64,000 nt of DNA from the NCBI RefSeq assembly GCF_904849725.1, contig NC_058521.1, positions 433,832,676 through 433,896,675 of the forward strand, given 5' to 3'. This DNA comes from Hordeum vulgare subsp. vulgare (lineage: Eukaryota > Streptophyta > Magnoliopsida > Poales > Poaceae). The stretch's first letter is position 1, and the number at the start of each line of letters is the position of its first letter. The position numbers and the translations under genes are program-made. Of this stretch, positions 46,661-58,739 are shown piece after piece. The notes under the pieces were generated by a model that saw only the letters and a list, made by a program, of their open reading frames with translations, had not been told where the DNA came from and made no database searches.

Positions 46661-47233
46661 TTAACCAGACACTAAATAAAAATTATTTAAGTTCATAACT
46701 AATCCTGATGGTAACTGAAGTGCAACTATGCCGATGACGATTGCATCAACCTTGGAACCATTTCCCACGCGCATCGTCACCTCATCCTTTGCAAGCCTTC
46801 GTTTATTCCGCAGTTCCTGCTTTGAGTTGCAAATATGAGCAATAGAACCAGTATCAAATACCCAGGCACTACTATGAGAGTTGGTTAAGTACACATGAAT
46901 AACATGTATATCGAATATACCTGATTTTTCCTTGGTCGCCTTCTTATCAACCAAATATTTGGGGTAGTTGAGCTTCGAGTGACCCAGTCCCTTGCAATAA
47001 TAACACTGTGTTTCAGACTTAGGCCCAGCCTTGGGTTTCTTCGTCGGATTGGCAACAGGCTTGCCTCTCTTCTTGGAGTTACCCTTCTTGCCTTTGCCGT
47101 TTCTCTTGAAACTAGTGGTCTTATTGACCATCAACACTTGATGCTCTTTCCGGAGTTCTGACTCTGCGACTTTCAGCATCGCGAATAACTCGCCTGGTGA
47201 CTTGTTCATCCCTTGCATGTTATAGTTCAACAC
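46661..47233 (-). pseudogene. Copia gag C-terminus and protease (broken)
   Basis: A minus-strand frame has a lysine-rich gag tail, then a zinc knuckle CYYCKGLGHSKLNY in which the last Cys is Tyr, then the aspartic protease motif WVFDTGS. A stop separates it from the integrase frame (46658) and another separates it from the upstream gag frame (47288). Confidence 0.85.
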
Positions 47234-47287
47234 AAAGCTCTTGTAGCTTGGTGGCAGTGATTGAAGAATTCTGTCAATGATAGCTTC

Positions 47288-47758
47288 TTACGGGAGTTCA
47301 ATCCCTAGCTCAGCTAGACGGTTTGAGTACCCATACATTTTGAGCACATGTTCACTGACAGACGAATTCTCCTCCATCTTGCAAGCATAGAATTTATAGG
47401 AGGTCTCATACCTCTCGATCCGGGCGTTCTTCTGAAAGATAAACTTCAACTCCTGGAACATCTCATATGGTCCATGACGCTCAAAGCGACGTTGAAGTCC
47501 TGGCTCTAAGACATACAAGACTGCACATTGAACTACTGAGTAGTCCTCCTTACGTGTTAACCAGACGTTCTTAACATCTTGGTCAGTCGTAGCGGGTGGT
47601 TCATCTCCTAGCGCAACATTAAGGACATAATCCTTCTTCCCAGCTTGCTGGAGCAACTTAGGATTACGAGCCTAGTCTACAAAGTTGCTTCCATCATCTT
47701 TCAACTTAGCTTTCTCTAGGAACATATTAAAATTCAGGGTGAGTGTTGCGTGGGCCAT
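47288..47758 (-). pseudogene. Copia gag N-terminus (broken)
   Basis: A minus-strand ATG at 47758 opens a short frame that stops after about 28 codons. The next frame (47288-47656) carries the UBN2-type copia gag region (LRRFERHGPYEMFQELKF-like, then RYETSYKFYACKMEENSSVSEHV). The combination matches BARE-type gag and shows that gag is not translatable as one protein. Confidence 0.82.
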
Positions 47759-49060
47759 TGATCTACAACACAAATATTCCAAAGTGGACTTAGACCATGT
47801 TTAAGATAATTAGAGTTTAATTAATCAAATTACTAATAAACTCCCACTCAAAAAGTACATCTCTCTAGTCATTTGAGTGGTACATGATCCAAATTCACTA
47901 ACTCGAGTCCGATCATCACGTGAGTTGAGAATAGTTTCAGTGGTAAGCATCTCTATGCTAATCATATCAACTATACGATTCATGCTCGACCTTTCGGTCT
48001 CATGTGTTCCGAGGCCATGTCTGCACATGCTAGGCTCGTCAAGTTTAACCCGAATGTTCCGTGCATGCAACTGTTTTGCACTCATTGTATGTGAACGTTG
48101 AGTCTATCACACTCGACCATCACGTGGTGTCTCGAAACGACGAACTATCGCACCGGTGCACAGTCGGGGAGAACACATTTTGTCTTGAAATATTAGTGAG
48201 AGATCACCTTATAATTCTACTGCCATTCTAAGCAAAATAAGGTGCATAAAAGGATTAACATCACATGCAATTCATAAGTGACATGATATGGCCATCATCT
48301 TGTGCTTCTTGATCTCCATCACTTAAGCACCGACATGATCTTCTTGTCACCGGCGCCACACCATGATCTCCATCATCATGATCTCCATCAATGTGTCGCC
48401 ATCGAGGTTGTCGTGCTATCTATGCTATTACTACTAAAGCTACGACCTAGCAATATAGTAAACACATCTGCAAACACAAACGTTAGTTTAAAGACAACCC
48501 TATGGCTCCTGCCGGTTGCCGTAGCATCGACTTGCAAGTCGATATTAACTATTACAACATGATCATCTCATACATCCAATATATCACATCACGTCATTGG
48601 CCATATCATATCATATCATATCATATCATATCATATCATATCATATCATATCATATCATATCATATCATATCATATCATATCATATCATATCATATCATA
48701 TCATATCATATCATATCACAAGCATACCCTGCAAAAACAAGTTAGACGTCCTCTAATTTGTTGTTGCATGTTTTACGTGGCTGCTATGGGTATCTAGTAT
48801 GATCGCATCTTACTTACGCAAAAACCACAATGGAGATGTGAAAATTACTATTTAACCTCTCCAAGGACCGCCTCGGTCAAAACCAATTCAACTAAAGCTG
48901 AAGAAACCGACACCCGCCAGTCATCTTTATGCAACGAGGTTGCATGCCAATCGATGAAACCAGTCTCTCGTAAGCGTACGAGTTATGTTGGTCCGGGATG
49001 CTTTAATCCAACAATACCACCGAATCGAGAAAAGCCTAAGGAGGGCAGCAAATCGAACAT
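47759..49060 (-). other. Copia untranslated leader (partial)
   Basis: About 1.3 kb upstream of the gag start on the minus strand has no gene, as expected for the long leader of BARE-type elements. It contains the ATATC microsatellite and stops abruptly at AACAT (49056-49060), where a gypsy LTR begins. The primer site and 5' LTR should reappear beyond the nested insertion, outside the window. Confidence 0.7.
48602..48718. repeat. (ATATC)n pentanucleotide microsatellite
   Basis: About 117 bp of nearly perfect ATATC/CATAT repeat, roughly 23 units. Because 5 is not a multiple of 3 it has no stop in several frames and yields repetitive ISYHI ORFs, which are not genes. Confidence 0.95.
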
Positions 49061-50444
49061 TGATAACCCACAAGTGTAGGGGATCGCAACAGTTTTCGAG
49101 GGTAGAGTATTCAACCCAAATTTATTGATTCGACACAAAGGGAAGTAAAAGAATATTCTCAAGTATCAGCAGCTAAGTTTGTCAATTTCAACCACACCTG
49201 AAAGATTAGTGTCTGCAAGCAAAGTATCAGTAGAAAGTAGTATGATAGCAACGGTGTCAAAAAAAGATCTGTTGACAGCAGACTATTCCTAACTGTTGTG
49301 TCAGTGGCGCCAGTAAATAGCACGTGGACGTGGAACTATTCTTCCCAGGCAACGGGTCCAGAAAAGTCTTGCAACTAGTAGTAGCCAAGTAACAGCAGTA
49401 GTGACAACAGTAGCAAGGAACACCAGTAGCAGCAGTAGCAAGTAACAGCAGTAGCAACACAGTAACATCAGTAGCAACAGAGTAACAGCAATAGCAGTAA
49501 CAGCAGTAGCGGCAAAGTAACGTAACAAGGACCAGTAGTAAAAGACTCGTAGGTAGTGGATCGGTGATGGATGAGTATGACGGATGTGATTCATCATGTA
49601 ACAGCTATAACACAGAGAGATAAGTAACTAGCTCCTGTTCGTCAATCTAATGGAGGCATGTATTCCGTATGTAGTCATACGTGCTTAGGGAAAAGAACTT
49701 GCATGACATCTATTGTCCATCCCTCCCGTGGCAGCGGGGTCCTAATGGAAACTACGGGATATTAAGGTTCTCCTTTTAATAAAGAACTGGTCCAATGCAT
49801 TAACACTCGGTGAATACATGAACTCCTCATACTATGATCATCTCCGGGAGTGGTTCCGGCTATTGTCACTCCCGGGTTGCCGGGTCATAACACATAGTAG
49901 GTGACTACAACTTGTAAGATAGGATCTAAAACACACATATATTGGCGACAACATAATAGGTTCAGATCTGAAATCATGGCACTCGGGCCCTAGTGACAAG
50001 AATTAAGCATGGCAAAGTAGTAGCAACATCAATCTCAGAACATAGTGGATACTAGGGATCAATCCCCGTCAAAACTAACTCAATTACATGATAGATCTCA
50101 TCCAACTCATCACCGTCCAGCAAGCCTACGATGAGATTACTCACCAATGGTGAAGAGCATCATGGAATTGTCGATGGAGGAAGGTTGATGATGACGATGG
50201 CGACGATTTCCCCTCTCCGGAGCCCAGAATGGACTCCAGATCTACCCTCTAGATGAAGAACAGGAGGTGGCGGCGCCTCCGTATCGTAAAACGTGATGAA
50301 TCTTCTCCCTGATTTTTTTTCGGGCGAGACGGAATATATAGAGATGAGTCTGGGGGCGGTGGCGCCACATAGGGCCCCACAAGCCCTCACGGCACGACCT
50401 AGGGGGGTGGCCGCGACCCAGGGGCTTGTGGCCCACTCGCACAC
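49061..50444 (-). repeat. Gypsy LTR, minus strand, interrupted in U3
   Basis: The left end TGATAACCCAC is the reverse complement of the LTR 3' end GTGGGTTATCA. The sequence runs in the opposite direction to, and closely matches, 50660-52016. The first about 220 bp of U3 are missing because a plus-strand LTR of the same family starts at 50445. A CAG/TAG-rich simple-sequence stretch lies at about 49376-49510. Candidate target duplication: AACAT (49056-49060). The rest should lie beyond the right edge. Confidence 0.82.
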
Positions 50445-52016
50445 TGATACGTCTACTTTTCCGAACTCTTTTGCCCTTGTTTTGGACTCTAATTTGCATG
50501 ATTTGAATGGAACTAACCCGGACAAACTTTTTTTCAGCAGAATTGCCATGGTGTTGTTTTTGTGCAGAAATAAAAGTTCTCGGAATGTCCTAAAAATTTA
50601 CGGAGATTTTTTGTGGAATAAAATAAAAATACTTGCGCAAAGATCCACCGGAGGAGGTGGACCAGTGGGCCACACGCCCACAGGCCGCGGCCACCCCCTG
50701 GACGCGCCGTGAGGGCTTGTGGGGCCCACGTGGCTCCACCGCCCCCAAACTGAGCTCTATATCTTCCGTCTCGCTCGGAAAAAAAATCAGGGAGAAGGTT
50801 TCATCGTGTTTTGCGATACGGAGGCGCCGCCACATCCTGTTCTTCATCTGGAGGGCAGACCTGGAGTCCGTTTCGGGCTCCGGAGAGGGGAAATCGTCGC
50901 CATCATCATCATCAACCTTGCTTCATCGACAATTCCATGATGCTCTTCATCGTTCGTGAGTAATCTCATCATAGGCTTGCCGGACGGTGATGAGTTGGAT
51001 GAGATCTATCATGTAATCGAGTTAGTTTTTGACGGGGATTGATCCCTAGTATCCATTATGTTCTAGATTGATGTTGCTACTATTTGGCTATGCTTAATGC
51101 TTGTCACTAGGGCCCGAGTGCCATGATTTAAGATCTGAACCTATTATGTTGTCGCCAATATATGTGTGTTTTAGATCCTATCTTGCAAGTTGTAGTCACC
51201 TACTATGTGTTATGACCAGGCAACCCCGGAGTGACAATAGCCGGAACCACTTCCGGAGATGACCATAGTATGAGGAGTTCATGTATTCACCGTGTGTTAA
51301 TGCGTTGGTCCGGTTCTTTATTAAAAGTAGAACCTTAATGTCCCGTAGTTTCCATTAGGACCCCGCTGCCACGGGAGGGATGGACAATAGATGTCATGCA
51401 AGTTCTTTTCCCTAAGCACGTATGACTACATACAGAATACATGCCTACATTAGATTGACGAACGGGAGCTAGTTACTTATCTCTCCGTGTTATAGCTGTT
51501 ACATGATGAATCATATCCACCATACTCATCCATCACCGATCCACTGCCTACGAGTCTTTTACTACTAGTCCTCGTTACGTTACTTTGTCTAGGCTTGTCC
51601 CTTGCTACAAAAGGGATTGGGCCACTTTGCTGCTACTGTTGCTACTGCTGTTACTTTGCTGTTGCTGCTACTGCTGTTCCTTGCTACCTCACTGTTACTT
51701 GTTGCAAGATCCTTTTTCGTCAACATTTTTGGGGAAGAATAGTTCTCCGACCACCGGCAACCTACCGGCGCCATTGATACAACAGTTAGGAATAGTCTGT
51801 CATCAATAAATTGTTTTTGACACCGTTGCTATCATACTACTTTGCTACTGATACTTTGCTTGCAGACACTAATCTTTCAGGTGTGGTTGAATCTGACAAA
51901 CTCAGCTGCTAATACTTGAGAATATTCTTTCGCTTACCTTTTGGTGAACCAACAAATTTGGGTTGAATACTCTACCCTCGAAAACTATTACGATCCCCTA
52001 CACCTGTGGGTTATCA
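50445..52016 (+). repeat. 5' LTR of the Athila-type element (1572 bp)
   Basis: It runs from TGATACGTCTAC to GTGGGTTATCA. The TATA-like CTATATCTTCC near 50757 follows a GC-rich U3 segment. A GCTACTGTT-type simple-sequence stretch lies at 51610-51700. The five bases before it, CACAC (50440-50444), are the candidate target duplication. Confidence 0.87.
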
Positions 52017-52026
52017 AGGCTTTTTC

Positions 52027-52043
52027 TGGCGCCATTGCTGGGG
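52027..52043 (+). other. Primer binding site of the Athila-type element
   Basis: TGGCGCCATTGCTGGGG, 10 nt after the LTR end. TGGCGCC-type primer sites are usual in this gypsy lineage. The minus-strand element at 53436-60444 has nearly the same site with the same 10-nt spacing. Confidence 0.82.
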
Positions 52044-52094
52044 AAGCACAACTATATTCTCTGAGTCACTTGGGATTGATGTCTGCTGATCACT

Positions 52095-53435
52095 ATGACG
52101 AATCCGAAAGATCCAAGAACTAAAATCCTACTTTCCACTATGAGGAGAGGTAAGGAACTGCCATCTAGCTATACACTTGATTCACCTTCAGTTATGAGTA
52201 AGTTTGCGACTTCGTCTCCTGCTAGAAATCTTGATATGTCGCTTGTTCTTGATGATGCTACTTCTGCTGCCCATGATGCTTATGATGATGCTATGCTTGA
52301 TACTATGCCTGATGATGTTATGCTTGATACTATGCCTGATGATGCTATGCTTGATACTATGCCTGATGATGCCATGCTTGAAACTGCTTTGCCACTAGAT
52401 GCATTCCTTGATGCACATATTTCTAGAGTTGTTGCTAGATGTGATGATACTTCTGAAACTGCTGATACTATTGAAGTAGAACTTGCTACTATGCCTGAAT
52501 TGCCCGTTATGCCCGATACGCGCTATTTTATGGAGGGAGAGATAGCTGATGATTTTCTTGCGTGTAAGGATAGCTATGATGTTGAGAAACTTCTGCGCAA
52601 GTGGAAAGAAAAATCTCTGAACGCTAGGATGAAATACGACCCGAAGTTTGCTACTTCGCCTATCTTTGTGACTGATAAGGATTATGAATTCTCTGTCGAC
52701 CCTGAGTTAATCACTCTGGTCAAATCTGATCCTTTTCACGGTTACGAGTCTGAAACGGTTGTAGCCCATCTTACCAAACTGCACGATATAGCCACCCTAT
52801 TCACTAGTGAGGAAAAGATCTGCCACTACTATATCCTCAAGTTGTTTCCTTTCTCGCTAAAGGATGATGCTAAGACCTGGTTCACTTCTCTTGCTCCTGG
52901 TTGTGTGCGTATCCCCGAGGATATGGTCTACTACTTCTCTGAAAAATATTTCCCTGCCCGTAAGAAGCAAGCTGCCTTGCAGGAAATATACAACTTTGCT
53001 CAAGCTGAAGAAGAGAGTCTCCCACAAGCTTGGGGAGGCTCATCCAGCTACTGAATGCTTTGCCTGATCACCCTCTTGAGAAGAATGAAATACTTGATAT
53101 CTTCTATAATGGACTTACCGTTGCTTCTAAAGACCACCTAGATAGTTGTGCCGGTAGTGTTTTTAGGGAACGAACCGTAGAACAAGCTGAGATTCTACTG
53201 AATAACATCTTGTGCAATGAGAATGCTTGGACTTTTCCCGAACCACCTCCTAAGCCAACTCCAAAGAAAAGAGATATTCTACTCCTCAGTCCTGAAGATA
53301 TGCAAGAAGCCAAGAAATCTATGAGAGAGAAAGGCATTAAATCTGAAGATGTCAACAATCTACCACCCATCAAAGAGATCCATGGTCTCGATAACCCAAT
53401 ACAGGTAGTAGAAGTAAATTCTATGCGTAGGTTTG
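52095..53435 (+). pseudogene. Gypsy gag, first part (frameshifted and interrupted)
   Basis: The 319-codon frame 52095-53054 starts at the first good ATG after the primer site. Residues about 64-98 are an in-frame repeat of DDAMLDTMP. The retrotransposon gag domain spans about 239-314 (ILKLFPFSLKDDAKTWF, YYFSEKYFPARKKQAALQEI). A one-base loss in the G-run near 53031-53034 shifts the frame; the downstream gag sequence continues from 53030 in the other frame up to the insertion at 53436. The rest of gag resumes at 60450. Role: capsid-type structural protein of the element. Confidence 0.85.
52284..52391 (+). repeat. 27-bp in-frame tandem repeat in gag
   Basis: Four units begin at 52284, 52311, 52338 and 52365, each coding DDAMLDTMP-like peptides (the second has Val for Ala, the last diverges). 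The repeat keeps the reading frame. Confidence 0.88.
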
Positions 53436-55136
53436 TGATGTCTACTACGCAACCTTCTCCTTGTAGACGTTGTTGGGCCTCCAAGTGCAGAGGTTTGTAG
53501 GACAGTAGAAATTTTCCCTCAAGTGGGTGACCTAAGGTTTATCAATCCGTGGGAGGCATAGGATGAAGATGGTCTCTCTCAAGCAACCCTGCAACCAAAT
53601 AACAAAGAGTCTCTTGTGTCCCCAACACACCCAATACAATGGAAAATTGTATAGGTGCACTAGTTCAGCGAAGAGATGGTGAAACAAGTGCAATATGGAT
53701 GGTAGATATAGGTTTTTGCAATCTGAAATTACAAAAACAGCAAGGTAACTAGTAACAAAAGTGAGCACGAACGGTATTGCAATGCGTGGAAACAAGGCCT
53801 AGGGTTCATACTTTCACTAGTGAAGTTCTCTCACCAATGATAACATCATTGGATCATATAACTAGCCCTCAACATGAAACAAAGAGTCACTCCAAAGTCA
53901 CTAATAGCGGGGAACAAACGAAGAGATTATTGTTGGGTACGAAACCACCACAAAGTTATTCTTTCTGATCGATCTATTCAAGAGTCCGTAGTAAAATAAC
54001 ACGAAGCTATTCTTTCCGTTCAATCTTTCATAGAGTTCGTACTAGAATAACACCTTAAGATACATATCAACCAAGACCCTAATGTCACCTAGACACTCCA
54101 TTTTCACCTCAAGTATCCGTGGGCATGATTATACGATATGCATCACATAATCTCAGAATCATCTGTTCAACCAACACATAGAACTTCAAAGAGTGCCCCA
54201 AAGTTTCTACCGGAGAGTCAAAACGTGTGCCAACCCCTATGCATAGGTTCCCAATGTCACGAACCCGCAAGTTGATCACCAAAACATACATCGAGTACTC
54301 ACATGAATCAAACGTGTGCCAACCCATATGCATAGGTTCCCAATGTCACAAACCCGCAAGTTGATCACAGCAGATAGACACGTGCAAGACATACATCAAG
54401 TGTTCTCAAAGACTCAATCCGATAAGATAACTCCAAAGGGGAAACTCAATTCATTACAAGAGGGAGAGGGAGAACATCATAATATCCAACTATAGTAGCA
54501 AAGCCCACGGTACATCGAGATCAAGACATCTCAAGAACACGAGAGAGAGAGATCAAACACATAGCTACTGGTACATACCCTCAGCCCGAGGGAGAACTAC
54601 TCCCTCCTCGTCATGCAGATCGCCGGGATGATGAAGATGGCCATCGGAGATGGATTCCCCCTCCGGCAGGGTGCCGGAACGGGCTCCAGATTGGTTTTTG
54701 GTGGCTACAGAGGCTTGCGGAGGCGGAACTCCCGATCTAGGTTTCTTTTTGGGGGTTTATGAATTTATAGGAATTTATGGCGGTGGAATTACGTCGTTTG
54801 GGCCCACGAGGAGGTCACAAGCTTGCCCTGCGCCACCTAGGGGGGTGGTGGCGGCGTCAGGGCTTGTGACTCCCTCGTGGCCCTTCTGGCCTTCTTCCAA
54901 AGCTTCGGGGGTCTCTTTTGGTCCAAAAAAATCATCGTAAAGTTTCATTCCATTTGGACTCTGTCTGAAAAAGGGTCAAAAACACGGAAAAAACAGAAAC
55001 TGGCACTTGGCACTGAGTTAATAGGTTAGTCCCAAAAAAGATATAAAATAGCATATTCATGCATATAAAACATCCAAAGTTGACAAGATAATAGCATGGA
55101 ACCATCAAAAATTATAGATACGTTGGAGACGTATCA
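53436..55136 (-). repeat. 3' LTR of the nested gypsy element (1701 bp)
   Basis: The plus strand reads TGATGTCTACTACGC at the left end and GAGACGTATCA at the right end, so the minus-strand LTR starts TGATACGTCTCC. It is followed on the plus side by the polypurine tract complement, which identifies it as the 3' LTR. Confidence 0.9.
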
Positions 55137-55151
55137 AGCATCCCCAAGCTT
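55137..55151 (-). other. Polypurine tract of the nested gypsy element
   Basis: The minus strand reads AAGCTTGGGGATGCT immediately before the LTR, preceded by an ACTCGAGGACGAGCAGG block. Confidence 0.82.
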
Positions 55152-58095
55152 AACTCCTGCTCGTCCTCGAGTAGGGAAGTGATAAAGAATGAATTTTTGA
55201 TGTTGCATGTTACCTAGCATAGTTTTCCTTTGTAACTTCTCTCACGTGACATGAATGATCAGATCCGTTAGATTCAAAACAATAATTTGCTGTTGATGTG
55301 GAGACAATACTACTTCCAGCAAACTAGCAAGGTAATCATGAACTTTCAAAATAACAAGGGCAAAAGAAAGTTATCCCTACAAAATCATATAGTCTGGCTA
55401 TGCTCTATCATCCTTGCACAACGAATTTAAATCATGCATAACCTCGGTATTGGCCAAGTAATTGTTTTCACACCTTTAGTTTCTCAAAAAATTTCAACTC
55501 TCACACAATACATGAGCGTGAGCCATGGTTATAGCACTATAGGTGGAATGGAGTGGTGGAGGTTATGAGACAAAAAAGGAGAAGATGGTCACATTGACTA
55601 GGCATATCAATGAGCTATGAAGATTCTCATCAATAGATATCAATGTGAATGAGTAGGGATTGCCATACAAATGATGCACTAGAGCTATGAGTATGTGAAA
55701 GCTCTTAAAGAAAACTAGTGGGTGTGCATCCAACTTGCTTGCTCACGAAGACCTAGGGCAATTTTGAGGAAGCCTATCATTGGAATATACAAGCCAAGTT
55801 ATATAATGAAAATTTCCCACTAGCTATATGGTGGTGACAAAACGAGATACTCTCAATCATGAAGATCATGGTGCTTAATATGCACAAGTGTGGAAAGGTG
55901 GTAGCATTGTCCCTTCTCTCTTTTTCTCTCATTTTTTGGTGGGCTCTTTGGCCTCTTTATATATATATATATATATATTTATTTTGGTGGGCTTCTTTGG
56001 ACTCTTTTATTTCCTCACATGGGAAAATGCTCCATCAATGATGATCATCACACTTTCAACTCAAAACTTAGAGCAACGATGACTCTATATGGAATGCCTT
56101 CGGTAGTGTACCGTGGCAATGATCTAGCATGGCATAGACATTAATGGAAACATCATGCTAGCTATCTTATGATCATGCAATGGCAATGTAGACGTGATGG
56201 CACATGTCATGGTGGTAGTTTCATGGCAATATATCTCGGAATTACTTTGAAAAAGCCATAGTAGGTAGGTATGGTGGCTGTTTTGAGGGAGGCTAATGGT
56301 GGGTTTTGTGCATCGGCGAAAGTTGCACGACACTAAGAAGATAGTGATGGTGGAAGGTGAAAGTGCATATAAACCATGGACTCAACATTAGTCATGAAGA
56401 ACTCATATACTTGTTGCAAAATTTTTAGTAGTGATCGAAACAAAGCATTCAACGCGTATTCCTAGGGGAAGGGTTGGTAGGTATAAACCATCGCGCGATC
56501 CCGACCGCCACACAAAGGATGACAATCAATAGACTAATCATGCTCAGATTTCATCACATAGCGGTTCACCATATGTGCATGCTATGGGAATCACTAACTT
56601 CAACACAAGTATTTCTAGATCCACAACACCTTACTAGCATGACTTCAATATTACCAAAACCACAACTCAAAACTAATTGAGATGAATCAAACTTCTCTAA
56701 CTATTCAATGCACATGAAGGTGGAAGTTTTCGTATCCCTTTGGATAACTAACCCTTTTGAGACTACTTTCAAAGCATAGATCAACTACCAAGCCACGCAC
56801 CGCTGCACTCTAAAAGATATAAGTAAAGCACATAGAGCAAAAGTATCTAGCTCAAAAGATATAAGTGAAGCACATGTGAGCTGAATTGTCTACCAAAGGA
56901 TATAAGTGAACCTCGACAAAATCACGGTGAGTGGATGTCTCTCTCTCTAGGTGTGCAGCAAGGAAGAATGTGACACAACAAAAATAAAATACTTCTACGA
57001 TACAAGACGCTCCAAGCAAAACACATATCATGTGGTGAATAAAAATATAGCTCCAAGTAACATTACCGATGGATTGAAGACGAAAGAGGGGATGCCTTCC
57101 CGGGGCATCCCCAAGCTTAGGCTTTTTCAGCATCCTTGAATCAACTTGGGGTGCCTTGGACATCCCCAAGCTTGAGCTCTTGCCACTCTTTATATCTTTG
57201 TCCATAAGAACTTCACCCAGAACTTGAAAACTTCACAACACAAAACATAAACAGAAACTCGTGATATCATTAGTATGAGAAAGCAAATCACCACTTCCTT
57301 AGGTACTGTAGCAAACTTAAATTCTACTTATGTTGGTGTTGGGTTGCTGTATTTTCGCTTTTCCATGGCTAGTACCCTCCGATACTATCCATAGTTTCAT
57401 CAAAATAAGCAACTAACTCAACAAAAACAGAATATGTTAACAGCAGACCAGTCTGTAGCAATCTGTATACTTCGTATACTTCTGGTACTTCAAAAAATCT
57501 GAAAAATTACGACAGTCTGAAGAAATTGCTTAGAAATCAGAAGCAAAATGAATCAACTCACAAGCTCTTACAGAATAAAAAAGAAAATTCTTTTCGTGAG
57601 CAGAAAGTTTCTGTCTTTTTCCAGCATGATCGAACAATCATCACCAAGACTAATCATAACGGTTTTGCTTGGCACAAACACAAAAAGAAACACAAAAGAC
57701 ACAATCATAACAGAATTATGATGGTGTGGAGAAAACAAAACAGGAAGCAAAAAGCAAAGAAAAATTTATTCATTGGGTTGCCTCCCAACAAGCGCTATCG
57801 TTTAACGCCCTTAGCTAGGCATTGATTTCAATGATGCTCACATAAAAGGTAAGGATTGAAACACAACGAGAGCATCATGGAGCAAATGGCTAGCACATTT
57901 AAGTCTAACCCACTTCCTATGCATAGGGATTTTGTGATCAAACAATTTATTGGAGCAAGAATCAACTAGCATAGGAAGGCAAAACAAGCATAGCTTCAAA
58001 AATTTCAATATAAGGAGAGGAAGCTTGATACTATTGCAATAAGTAGAAGCATATGATCCTCTCTCATAGTAATTTTCAGTAGCATCATGAATGAA
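55152..58095 (-). other. Internal region of the nested element without a supported gene
   Basis: About 2.9 kb with only short frames on either strand. A short TA run lies near 55955-55980. No pol motif is recognisable. The block near 57770-57840 (TTGGGTTGCCTCCCAAC, plus strand) is a familiar conserved non-coding segment of related Triticeae elements. Confidence 0.6.
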
Positions 58096-58665
58096 TTAAA
58101 CAATATAACCAGCACCTAAATCTTTCTTTTCATGATCTACAAGCATAGAAATTTTACTACTCTCCACATAAGGAAATCTATTCTCAAGAATAGTAGTGGG
58201 AGTATCGTAAAAGACTTGAGCACTACAAATTGTGTCCACAATGAAAAAGCAAGGTTTAGCAAAGGGGTTTTCGAAAGTATGACAAGCTTTACCATCCTTC
58301 TTCTTCAAAGCATAAGTATCCTCACAATAATCATCATAGATAGGGGGCATGCTTTCATCAAAATAATTTTGACCATTCAAAGTGGAAGAACTAAAAAGAT
58401 CATCTTCATCAAATATAGCATCCCCAATCTTGTGGCTTTGCATATCATTAGCATCATGGGTTCTCATAGAATTCATTCTAACCACATTGCAATCATGCTC
58501 ATCATTCACATATTCTATGCCAAGCATTTTATGTAATTCTTCTTTCAGCACTTGAGCACAATTTTCCTTCCCATCATGCTCACGAAAAACATTGAAAAGA
58601 TGGAGCATATGAGGCATCCTCAATTCCTTTTTTTTGTAGTTTTCTAACGAAACAACAAGAAACAA
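58096..58665 (-). CDS. Uncharacterised ORF of the nested element (189 aa)
   Basis: The only long frame of this element starts about 50 nt after the primer site on the minus strand. It is acidic, with DEDDLFSSSTLNGQN and SMPPIYDDYCEDTYALKKK (about residues 90-126). The MPPIYDDY style recurs in predicted proteins of Triticeae gypsy elements as far as I recall, but I know no function. It has no zinc knuckle and no catalytic motif. It could be a relic of the N-terminal gag region. No signal peptide or membrane segment is evident. Confidence 0.45.
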   Translation of the reverse strand: MFLVVSLENYKKKELRMPHMLHLFNVFREHDGKENCAQVLKEELHKMLGIEYVNDEHDCNVVRMNSMRTHDANDMQSHKIGDAIFDEDDLFSSSTLNGQNYFDESMPPIYDDYCEDTYALKKKDGKACHTFENPFAKPCFFIVDTICSAQVFYDTPTTILENRFPYVESSKISMLVDHEKKDLGAGYIV

Positions 58666-58712
58666 AAAGATTAGATTGCAAGATCTAAATATATACCTTC
58701 AAGCGCTAACCT

Positions 58713-58729
58713 CCCCGGCAATGGCGCCA
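58713..58729 (-). other. Primer binding site of the nested gypsy element
   Basis: The minus strand reads TGGCGCCATTGCCGGGG, 10 nt inside the 5' LTR. It matches the host element's site except for one base in the tail, so the two are likely of the same lineage. Confidence 0.85.
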
Positions 58730-58739
58730 GAAAAGAGCT

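Larger units (their letters stand above)
36698..49060 (-). mobile_element. Decayed BARE-like copia element (minus strand), 5' end outside the window
   Basis: Reading right to left it shows leader, gag, protease, integrase, RT, RNase H, polypurine tract and 3' LTR, the order of a copia element. It is interrupted at 39161-44460 by a solo LTR and cut at 49061 by a gypsy LTR; its remaining leader and 5' LTR must lie beyond the right edge. Frameshifts and stops break every domain, so it cannot be autonomous. Confidence 0.88.

Noticed and set aside
48502..48797. Two repetitive ORFs rich in ISYHI
   Set aside because: They come only from the ATATC microsatellite.
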